This document shows positions 23,020 through 31,730 of a stretch of 60,000 nt of DNA, piece after piece. Within the stretch, counting starts at the first letter, position 1. Each line of letters begins with the position of its first letter. Origin of the DNA: Polytrichum commune (lineage: Eukaryota > Streptophyta > Polytrichopsida > Polytrichales > Polytrichaceae). The position numbers and the translations under genes are program-made. The DNA lies in assembly GCA_950295325.1 (NCBI GenBank), contig OX485803.1, positions 72,495,554 to 72,555,553 on the forward strand, in the 5' to 3' direction. The notes beneath the pieces are model-generated. The model saw nothing but the letters and a program-made list of their open reading frames with translations, had not been told where the DNA came from and made no database searches.

Positions 23020-23506
23020 TTTACGAACGAGCGTTCGTAAATACCTCTACCGCGCACAATATACACCCATTTACGAACGCGCGTTCGTAAATGCATAGGC
23101 CGCGCAAAATATATACCATTTCACGAACGCGCGTTCGTAAAGATTCTTTGGAACCCAAGGACTACGTTTACGAACGTGCGTTCGAAACTCTAAATCCAAA
23201 ATGGAGGGATATATCCATGCTGTAATTCATATAAGTACTTAAATCCAATCACAACACTAAATTTAACTCAGTAGGTTCCACAATATCGCATGACTTTACG
23301 AACGCGCGTTCGTATAGTTATGTACAAAATACTAATAAACAGGTATCTCATATTACGAACGCGCGTTCGTGAAAGATGTGAACCAATGTGAATGCATTAG
23401 AAACACCCTGAAATGCATAAAGCATTCAAAACTTCGTATTTCCAAAAACCACACTATGAAAATAATATGCATGGCACGGTGTTGTTTACGAACGAACATT
23501 CGTAAA
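23020..23506. repeat. Palindrome cluster B, seven copies
   Basis: Copies lie near 23020, 23070, 23120, 23167, 23295, 23352 and 23485, just upstream of the plus-strand cargo gene. The copies at 23020 and 23070 are perfect 22-bp palindromes except for the central dinucleotide. A related gaattcgtatatatacgaat tract precedes them at 22934. The block probably lies in a 5' leader intron. Confidence 0.88.
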
Positions 23507-24032
23507 AGCAATTCTGATTTGCTCTTGTGTGATGCAGATGGCTAAAGCTAGCAGAAACGCCATCGACTTGTTCGCAGTGCCAGTGGAGCGCCTTCCAGAG
23601 GGCGTCTCGGATACCAATGGGAACGACAACTATGTCCCAAAAGAAGAATTCATGGCTGAGTGGACGGCCATCCCCACGAAGACCGAGGAAGGGTTGTTTG
23701 CATTGCGATTCACTTATGAGCTGCAGACAAGGGCTGACCAACCAGACCAATGGGTGCAGACAAAGAATTGGGAGATAGAATCCGCAGAGGCACAAGGAGA
23801 CTTTGTTATTCTGGATATGAAAAATAAAAAAGACCACGTGAACCTCCTCTTAAACTACCTATTGCACCCATTCTCTTATGCTTATGCATGCAATAATGTC
23901 GCATCCGATGCGAAACATTTCAATCTGGATGCTCTCTTCACCAAATATGCCCCGAGTCAACACTGGACGGCGAGGAAGTTGACTGCCCTGACCTTGAATG
24001 TTTCGAAGTACAACAGTGTTGCCGCGGAGGCA

Positions 24033-24045
24033 AATAAAAAAAAAA
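24033..24045 (+). other. Homopolymer frameshift in exon 1 of the cargo gene
   Basis: A run of ten A's ends the first open frame. Coding in the next phase continues as KKPAASGAGGSRSAPRP and runs on to the ParB-like motif. One extra A would unite them, so a one-base loss or a sequencing error is likely. Confidence 0.8.
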
Positions 24046-24829
24046 TCCGAAAAAACCAGCTGCTTCGGGGGCAGGAGGATCGAGAAGTGCTCCGCGGCCT
24101 GTGCCTTCGGGGAGCAGGTTGACAGAAGGGCCCAGCAGACAATCCACTCCATCCAAGAGGTCGAGGGACGAGATGGAGAAGTCCGGATTGACGGAAGGCG
24201 CTGAGGTTAGTTCTCCGCCAGTGATGCCAACCCCTTTGAAGAAGGGAGAAAACCCAGACGCTGCCAAAGCGACAAAAATCCTTCGAGACTTCAACAACTA
24301 CTCCAAGGATTGCTGGCCTATGGGACGCCACTTCACTTTCAACGTGGATTGTTTCAAGTGCGAGAAATCTCCTAACAAGTGGGTGGTGAGGTCTCGTGAA
24401 AGCGGAGGGGTGAAGCGGCAGATTAATAACCTCATGAACAACGTGAAGTGGGATAGGCAGACCGTCTGCGTGATGCCCAAGGGTTTTTTGTCACGCCCCA
24501 CTGAGAAGGATTGGCCAAGAATCCAGAATGGAGAGTTCTGGATAATCGATGGACAACACAGTCTAGAGGCGTCACAGATCATCCTAAAGGATGATAACTT
24601 CCAGCACGAGCTCAAGGCGGACCTGCGCTACTGGAAGGCGTTTTTGGTTTGGTCTGACGACTGGGACAAGCTCCGCAAAATATCGACATTTTTGAATTCC
24701 GGAAACAAGATCAAGGCATTCGAGGCCTCCTGGGCGGCGAATATAGTGGCGGCCAGAGACGTGTGGGTCGCGCACGGATGCCCGCCAAAAGAGAGGGAGA
24801 ACGCCAAGACGCAATCTCCACAGTGGAAG

Positions 24830-24952
24830 GTGAGTTTACGAACGAGCGTTCGTAAAGCATATGTTGCATTAAACAATTTCTAAATTTTCCAACTTACGAA
24901 CGCGCGTTCGTATTTAGTATTGAACACTGACGTCCTCGTATGTATGTTGCAG
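24830..24952 (+). other. Cargo-gene intron 1 with a palindrome near each end
   Basis: AAG|GTGAGT to TTGCAG|GCG, 123 bp. Palindromes lie at 24835-24856 (six bases after the donor) and 24893-24914 (about 38 before the acceptor). Confidence 0.85.
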
Positions 24953-26278
24953 GCGTTCTGTGATGCGATGGTGGACAAATTCTCCTCCATTGACATGAAG
25001 TCCACAAGCACCAAATCAGTTCTGGAGCTCAAAGGTGAGCTCCGTCTGATTTGCTGCAACAGAGACACCTGGGAGTTGTGGACCCAGTTCTTCGACGCTC
25101 ACAGCTCGGGCGATCTGGTGAACCCAGACACAGAAGAGAAGTACGCTCAAGAGAAGAGCGGAGAGGCCCCGCCTCTACTGCGGGAATTTTTTAGGGCCCT
25201 GCAAGGACTGACTGAATCAGAGTTGCAGCGATGTGCGGTTCACGTTCTTGGGAACACCGTCGGAAGGACCATCCCTTATCCCAAGATATTTTTGAAGAGA
25301 CCAAAGCACAAGCCCGGCATGTACTCGATCAAAGAGTGGTGCGACCACAGGAAGCTGAAGACCGCTGCAATGCGGGAGATTAGCGGCCTATTGCCTGAGA
25401 TGCACCTTTTCCAGGCCGACGAAGATATCAACTGGGCGAAATGGAAGGAGTTCAAGGCGCTGTACAATATCAACGGTGCCTCAATGCGCAGCCTGGTGAA
25501 GGAGCACATCGCCGTCCTGAAGCTCAAGGGAAACAAAAGAGCAAAAAAAACAAAAACGGAACCTGAAGAGATTCAACGGTACATCTCCTTCTTGGAGAGG
25601 AAGAAGAAGGCCACCTTCGAGGGCGTGGCAAGATTTTGTGTGGTGACCACGGGGCTGGAGAGGACCACGTTTTCCAAGTGGGATGGCACCTTCAGCAGGT
25701 CCGAGGTTAGGGAGGATCGAAGGGGTTGTCCCTTTGCGGTCATCGACTTCAGAGGGATACCCGGTGCTTCGCGACAGGGCGCGAAGGGGGAGCCTTTTTA
25801 CAACCCTTTCATGGCGAAATTCATGGAGCACAAATCTCCGACCATGAGGGAGCCGCACGTATGGCTGTGGATTGTGGAGCAGGAGAAACAATCCGTCGTC
25901 ATCGATTTGTATGAGAACAAGATCAAGTTCGAGTACAATATCTTCCACAGCACATACGTGCCAGCGAAGACGGAGGGAATTGTTGCCGTAAACGAGGCCA
26001 GAGGCAACAGGCAGGTGGGAGCGGTGAGCCTCATCTTCTTGACGTACAATGCGCTTAGGAATGGGCGAGCACCCATAAAGGCGATCAACACATTCAAGAA
26101 GATATACAGCATCCCTCACCCACCTCCAAAGGATCTCTTCCAGGAGACTCTGTACACTGTCTTCCCGGCGCTGGAGCTGAGGATGGAGTTCTACGTCTCC
26201 ATATTGCAGGGTTTGGCAATGACTGGCGAGACTGTCTACAACGTATTTGGAGGCAGCAAATTTATGTACGCGGCCATG

Positions 26279-26466
26279 GTAAGCCATCTCACACCACTTT
26301 TTACGAACGCTCGTTCGTAAACACTGCATGCTCCAAACAATTTACCATGGGCAGCCGATACTTATGATTGTTTTGTGAATTGTTTTTTTATTATTTCCTC
26401 GCTCAAAGCCTTCATGTTTACGAACACGCGTTCGTAAATGACTGAATCTTTGCCTTCTTATCTCAG
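26279..26466 (+). other. Cargo-gene intron 2 with a palindrome near each end
   Basis: ATG|GTAAGC to TCTCAG|ATG, 188 bp. Palindromes lie at 26300-26321 and 26416-26437. The intron falls inside the methyltransferase-like motif. Confidence 0.85.
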
Positions 26467-26910
26467 ATGCTGGGGCTGTGCGTGAACACATATATTGACG
26501 CCGTCGACGAGGAGGATTACAAGTTCCACAGGACAAAAGCGTCGACGATGGACCTAGCTGACATGTCCATGCCCAGAACGGACTTCAACATGCCGGCCGA
26601 TGAAGGCATGCCGCCCATGGAAACAGACGACGACGAGCCTGGCCCCTCCGTCAACGTCGATGCCATCCTCCAGGCTTTGGATGTCACTCCTCTCCGGTTG
26701 TTGGCCCCATCGGGGGAGCCTTCAGAACACCAAGGGACCCCGGCTGGATGTACTGGATCCTCGGCGGGTGCCACCCAGGATGTCCTCCCCGCGCTTACCT
26801 TAGGCGCGGAGCCCTTCGGCACGCCAGGAGGTTGTTCGACGTCAGTGTCCCCCAAGCAAAGGCTGGCGGTCCCGAAAATGGAGACCCTCGATGTCCTCGA
26901 CCAACGCTCC

Positions 26911-27882
26911 TGTCGCGCAGCTCTCCATGAGGAGTGCCCGAAACACCATGGGCACAAGGGGGACCCCGGAGTGACACCCGGGACTTGTGGCGCCGTTGGT
27001 GAGAGGGCCCAAGTGATCCTAGTGTGGGCGAGGGCCCCGGGCGTTGGGAACGCCTCCCACCCACGGAGACTAGGAGGCACAAGGGTAAGGCCATGAGTTA
27101 TGCGTAGCTCATGGCGTGGTGATTCTAGAATGCTCAAGAACACCTCAATCAGAGGTGTGAGCTAGGAGTTATGGCCATTTGAGTGGGGCGCTGTCCCGGG
27201 ACAGCGCCCTGGTACAGCAGTGCCTGGGAGTGATTCCCAGGACTGCCAAGCTTCAAACAGGCATAACTTTCTCAAGACTTGCCTGAATGGGGCAAGTGAG
27301 GAGTCCATCGGCATCTACGTGAAGCGTAGATGGAGATGGAGTGGTTGGTTGTTATGATCAGACATCATACAAGGAAGTTATGATGGTCTGAAGTTGCTGG
27401 GGGCTTCTAGGCCCAGCGGCTAAGGGAAAGTGTCCACTTGGCCCCAACTCTTGGTAGAGAGACAAGAGGTTGGTTGACGGTGGGGTAGGGGCCCCGTGTA
27501 GAGTCCTAGAGGCTTATATGGGTGAGGTGGTGTGGCCTCACCCACCCGAGGCCGAACGGCACGGCCTCCATGGGCATTGGCCCAATGCGAGGCCATAGTT
27601 GCCTAGTATGGTTCGGGTTGTTGTAGTGTTGCTCCGGCAACGCGATGATCAACATGGGATTGGACTTCCATGGATGGAAGTCCACATCTAGGAATGGGTT
27701 ACCGATTAAGGGGTGAGTCCCTAAAGCAAAGTAGGAGGGTTGGTTCCCTCCTATGAACTATAAGGTCCGGGGTAGGAGGAGCTAATCATTAGCATGGCGG
27801 AATGCGAATGGTTAGCGCTCGTAACCTTTGCTAGAATTGAAAATTGGCAAGATTGCTAAGCGGGTTAGCAAGGGTTGCGACA
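26911..27882 (+). mobile_element. Solo R-family LTR inserted in exon 3 of the cargo gene
   Basis: A 972-bp LTR with TGTCGCGC...GCGACA ends, flanked by the 5-bp TSD gctcc (26906-26910, 27883-27887). No PBS or internal sequence is attached, so it arose by LTR-LTR recombination. The insertion plus one TSD is 977 bp; the frame shift between flanking coding blocks equals this exactly, showing that they were one exon. Confidence 0.92.
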
Positions 27883-28417
27883 GCTCCCGTCCCACATTGG
27901 ACCTGTTCCGCAACACGCGACGGAGGATGAAGAAGACCCCGTACGTGGAGTTGCCCGAGGGGACGATCATCGAGGTCTCCGACGAGGACGAGGGGGACAT
28001 TGACATTATGGTCGAGCTTGGGGTGGAGTTCGACAAGAACAAGAGGGTCAAGGAGGAGGCCCTTTCCGTCGCCGAGCTTAACGCAAAGCTCGAGCAGAAG
28101 ATGAAGGAAGACATGGCTGCGGCTGCAGAGGAGAATGCCCGGAAAATGAGAAAAATTGAGGAGGAGCTGAAGTCCTCCAACGAGAAGACGGACGCCATAC
28201 TGGCGATGCTGACCAGGCTGCAGAACTTTGCAGTGGCCCCTCAGGCAGCATTCCCATTCCCTACGGGATACCCCATGCACGGTCCTTTCCCGGGAGGGCA
28301 TTCCTACCAGCCAGCGCCCCACCCAACGCCGGTGGGGACTCCTCCACCCCCTACAATGCCCACGGACACCGCCAACATACACGACGCAATCTCGGCGGCT
28401 ATCCGTGAGGACGAGGA

Positions 28418-28439
28418 TTTACGAACGCACGTTCGTGAA
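28418..28439 (+). repeat. Palindrome copy in coding sequence (exon 3)
   Basis: tttacgaacgcacgttcgtg is read in frame as LRTHVRE within a Pro-rich segment. No splice sites border it. Confidence 0.8.
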
Positions 28440-28806
28440 TCTTCAGGTCCAACAGTCCTCACCCCACCCCCACCAAGGGTAGGACTGCCTTCACAGACGG
28501 ACACGGCACCTTTCACCGTCGTCCCCAGTTTACTAGATAGGACAAGGGGTGATGATACTGCGCGACACACTGACTTGGTCATTGTGGAGGACACGCAGGG
28601 GAGCCCGAGTGACACCGCAGGCGTCCAGAGGATGGACGTCGAGGACAGCCCTGCGGAAGACCGACATCCCCCCGCATGCATTGGGGACGTGCACATGGAG
28701 ACTCTCGACCTGGGTGGCGAGGAGGACGACATACAACAGACCCAGATGTCTCATGCGGCGCGTGCTGACGACGTAATGGAGACTGAGGCACCTGCGGCGG
28801 CGGATG

Positions 28807-28828
28807 TGACGAACGCGCGTTTGTTAAT
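28807..28828 (+). repeat. Diverged palindrome copy in coding sequence (exon 3)
   Basis: gacgaacgcgcgtttgttaa is read in frame as TNARLL. Two mismatches break the right arm. Confidence 0.7.
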
Positions 28829-28886
28829 CACTGAGGAGGGAGCTACCGCTCAATCCAGCGCCGCTGCCCCTCCCTCCGATGACGAG

Positions 28887-29477
28887 GTAACTCATCTTTG
28901 AGACTACCGCATGCATTTACGAACGCGCGTTCGTAACATCTCTAACCACATGCGTTGTGTTTTTGGCACGTTGTATACATCGGCATCCGAGACCTCCGAT
29001 AGCCCATTTTTGCGTGCTTCCTCAGGTCGACCAGTTTTGTAGGACACGGCATCTTGTTGCCCTAGGAACCTGTACGATAGATTATCATCTGAGACAAACT
29101 GTAAATTTTCACGGAATTCATATAAATGAAACATTTTTTTGCATCGAATCACGTCGTCTCGCATTGGTTGTTTTGTGTATGTTCATGCGGGTTCAAATCT
29201 GTTGTGCATTTTTGCCTCGTTCACGAACGGACGCTCGTAAAAGGATGCCACCCCGCGACCATCTCCTTCACGAACGCCCGTTCGTAAATGCACTATAGGG
29301 TTCATTCACAAATGAACGTTCGTGAATGGTGCGCATGGTCACTGCTGGCCTTTCACGAACGATCGTTCGCAAATGTACCCTTGTTCTCGCCCTTCGTCTT
29401 TTTCCATATTGCATCTTCATGTTTGCTAAATTCTTTATTGGATCATAGCATTAAACTAGTCGAATTGTTAATCACAG
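28887..29477 (+). other. Cargo-gene intron 3 with five palindromes
   Basis: GAG|GTAACT to ATCACAG|GAC, 591 bp. Palindromes lie near 28916, 29219, 29268, 29306 and 29351. The first is about 30 bases after the donor. The joined frame runs without a stop into the HAD domain, whose exon has no ATG of its own before the catalytic motif. Confidence 0.75.
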
Positions 29478-30320
29478 GACCCCCCGGAGATAGGTCGCAA
29501 CCCCTCCACCAGTGGACCTCAGACCCGAAACAAGTCGTTCATCGTGTTTGACCTCAACGGGGTGTTGTGTCACACCGAACACATCCCGAGGGTCCCCACG
29601 CGTCCCTTCCGTCACCCCGACGAAAGGGACTATGACGGCGAGCTCGACACCCTAATAAACCGCAAGGCTGTCCGCGCCCGTCCCGGCTTGCGCGACTTCC
29701 TTCGCGAGGTTGTCGAGTTCGCCCACGTCATTGTGTGGAGCTCAATGGTCATGGAGAACACGGAACCCATCGTCGACTTCCTATTCCGTGATCTCCTGAG
29801 CCCTTGCCTTGTCCTCGGGCAAGAGGACTGCGATGAACTACTCGACGAAAAGGGTCTACCGGTTCCCAAGTTCGGCGGCCGAGGCCGAGGGCAACAGTTC
29901 CTCAAGGTCCTAAGGTCCAGACTTTGGCGCGGCGTCCCCCGGCTTCAGGGGACCCCCCACGGGTGGTGGCCTACTCCGGAGAACACCCTCCTGGTCGACG
30001 ACAGCCCCGCCAAGAGCGTTTTGAACCCCCCGGGCAACGTCATCTTTCCCGACACGTGGACCGGAGATAGGAAGGACGCATTTTTGGTCGATACGCTAGC
30101 GCCGTACCTTAGAAGGCTTGTCCTCCACGCCGGTAGCATCCCTTTTTTTGTTAGGTCCAACCCCATCGGCAATGCGGGACTAAGCCCCCGCGATAATGTA
30201 TACAAGAGCATCATGAGGCTCGCGAAATTTAATAAACTCATTTGAAATATCTTCATGTATGTGCGTGTTATCATTTGGTTCGTATATCTAACGCTTCATC
30301 CGTTTTTGGATGTCTTTGTT

Positions 30321-30351
30321 GTCTGTGTTGTTGTTGTTATTGTTGTTGTTC
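30321..30351 (+). repeat. GTT trinucleotide repeat
   Basis: gttgttgtt-type repeat downstream of the cargo-gene stop codon. Confidence 0.8.
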
Positions 30352-30409
30352 CCCATAGTTTGCCCCCATATGTGATGCCCCCGTCCTCGACGGCCTTTCC
30401 CGTCCCCCC

Positions 30410-31328
30410 TCGTCCCCAGGCTCCCCTTCCCGCGGCGTGACGTATTCCGTGATCCCCTCACTCTACACTTCTCGGCGGTGGATGCAGCCTCGGCCGTGGA
30501 CTACTCCCGGGATGTCGACGACGGTGTTGTCAACAGCCCGCCCCCCAGGGTTGTCCCTCGGGCGTTCGCCCCGTCGCCCTCCCCCCTCTCCAAGGAGAAG
30601 CGGACGCTCGTTCGTTTGGGGCATGTGTCGCCCTCGAGGGACGACGCCATCGCTCGTCGTGGGCCGAGCCGACGTCTCCACCTGGAAGCAACCCGGTGCG
30701 ACCCCTCCCCCGTCGTCCCCGTTCCTCCTCCTGCAAACCCATCCCCGGTCGTTGGCCCATCCTTGCCATGCTTCCCCCACATTACTGAACAGTGCCGCAA
30801 TTCAACCGGATTCGTATGCTCTCCTCGACGCCCCCATCGTCCCCGGGATCGATGTCACCAAATCCAAGGTGCCCTTCTTTGTCCCTAAACCCATATTCAC
30901 CGTTGCTTTCCTCTTTGTCTGTGCGTGCCAAGAGGTTTACGAGCGCCCATCCCAAACCGCCCTTCCTCATTTTCCCCACTCCGTTCTTATTATTATCTTC
31001 CTATGGCGTTTTTTGGCAGGTGGCTCCCCGCTCGCTTGGTGGCCAACCCTCCTCGACTTCGTCAGTGCCAAGGCACGCCCTCAAGGCCGCATCTTCCGAG
31101 TCCGATCGTTCTCTGGCCCTCCGGAGAAGCGCAAGACGTTCCCTTTCGCAAACGCCCTCGTATTCTACTTATAATACCACCTCGTACAATTCGGGAGCGC
31201 GTCCTGAAACATGCAAGAACGACACATATTCCTTTCCATGCAACACACAAGGATACAGTCGTGGGCCTGAGATTTTTAGAGCCATGGAGGCCGCCCAAAA
31301 AAAGGACTTAGCCGCAAAAAAAAAATAG
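30410..31328 (+). CDS. T1 small gene with SPSP-rich region and Lys-rich tail (family shared with T2)
   Basis: Exon A ends at 30868 (AAG|GTGCCC). The intron 30869-31019 ends at ttggcag, and exon B (31020-31328) begins VAPRSLGG. Exon A contains DAASAVDYSRD, DGVVNSPPPR and PSPSPLSKEK. Exon B contains SYNSGARP, GYSRGPEIFRAMEA and ends AAKKK. The same order of motifs occurs on the minus strand at 55404-56169 in T2, with the same intron position and phase. The start is uncertain: coding may begin after an AG at 30418 with further 5' exons. Between about 30690 and 30790 the supported frame changes, so a small intron or a frameshift is missing from this model. Function unknown; the basic tail could be nuclear-targeting. 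Confidence 0.55.
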
Positions 31329-31702
31329 TGGGTCGGACTAGTGTGACTAGAAGCGTACTAGTGGGACGGGCTCCCTAAATGGGCTTAGGTGTAGAACATA
31401 TTTAAGTGCTTACTTTCTATGCTATTCCAAGTTACTCAAGACATTGATGGTATTTCCATTATAATTGTATTTCTATCCCAATTAATTCATTCAACTTCCA
31501 TTCATTCTTCGCATCTTCCCTTCCATTCATAACGAGTTGTCATTTCATACGCAACTATTTTCATGTATGCCTCACATTTTTTTTCACTTCCATGCCTTTA
31601 TGTATAATAATAGTAGCATACCATTATACATATGGGATTTTTAGTCGTCATTACTGGTCCAATTTTGAAATGTGCATCCTTATATAGTCTCATAATCAAC
31701 AA
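31329..31702. other. T1 right subterminal non-coding region
   Basis: AT-rich, with short ccattcatt repeats near 31490-31530. Probably holds the 3' UTR of the small gene. No other feature seen. Confidence 0.5.
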
Positions 31703-31730
31703 AAAGTCTCCAAATACCGAATATAGTGTT
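31703..31730 (-). repeat. T1 right terminal inverted repeat
   Basis: The complement reads AACACTATATTCG, GTATTT, GGAGACTTT, matching the left TIR at 25 of 28 bases. TTAA follows at 31731. Confidence 0.88.

Larger units (their letters stand above)
23538..30245 (+). pseudogene. T1 cargo gene: ParB/DGQHR-like, MTase-like, coiled coil, FCP1-like HAD
   Basis: Four exons join in phase 0 at GT-AG introns: 23538-24829, 24953-26278, 26467-28886 and 29478-30245. Exon 1 is one base short of 431 codons because of an A10 run near 24036. Exon 3 carries a solo LTR; without it the frame is restored. The total is about 1609 residues. Near residue 337 is IDGQHSLEAS, like the ParB/sulfiredoxin or DGQHR motif. 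Near 858 is VYNVFGGSKFMYAAM, like the AdoMet-binding motif that ends N4/N6-type DNA methyltransferases, but the expected DPPY site reads DFRG, so activity is doubtful. A Lys/Glu-rich coiled coil lies at 28070-28230. Exon 4 has FDLNGVLCHT, VWSSM and LLVDDSPAK, the motifs of FCP1/NIF-type phosphatases with the second Asp replaced by Asn. Functions are inferred from motifs. This copy is broken by the frameshift and the LTR. Confidence 0.65.
15146..31730 (+). mobile_element. T1: 16.6-kb TIR DNA transposon with cargo genes
   Basis: Both ends read AACACTATATTCG outward-in, with a 28-bp imperfect TIR (25 of 28 matching). They are flanked by TTAA at 15142-15145 and 31731-31734. Comparison with the uninterrupted copy in R2 (49805-49815, gagcttaagacc) shows TTAA is the duplicated target. 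Contents from left to right: DUF7869-type gene (minus), a palindrome cluster, AT microsatellite, telomere-like repeat, second palindrome cluster, a four-exon multidomain gene (plus) with a solo LTR in it, and a small basic-tailed gene (plus). It lies inside R1, whose LTRs look identical, so it moved recently. I cannot assign it to a superfamily; TTAA targets are known for piggyBac, Kolobok and Sola3. Confidence 0.85.

Noticed and set aside
19108-29373. Palindromes as a CRISPR array
   Set aside because: The repeats are fully palindromic, spaced 30 to several hundred bases apart, occur in eukaryotic introns and exons, and no Cas-like gene is present.
29630-29905. Minus-strand frame opposite the HAD exon
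   Set aside because: Antisense shadow; the plus-strand frame carries all HAD motifs.
23538-30245. Bacterial or phage contamination explaining the ParB/methyltransferase-like gene
   Set aside because: Three GT-AG introns join in phase, and the gene lies within a transposon inserted in a plant retrotransposon.
15146-31730. T1 as a CACTA (En/Spm) transposon because its end contains CACTA
   Set aside because: CACTA is not terminal: the element starts AACACTA, and the duplicated target is four bases (TTAA) rather than three.
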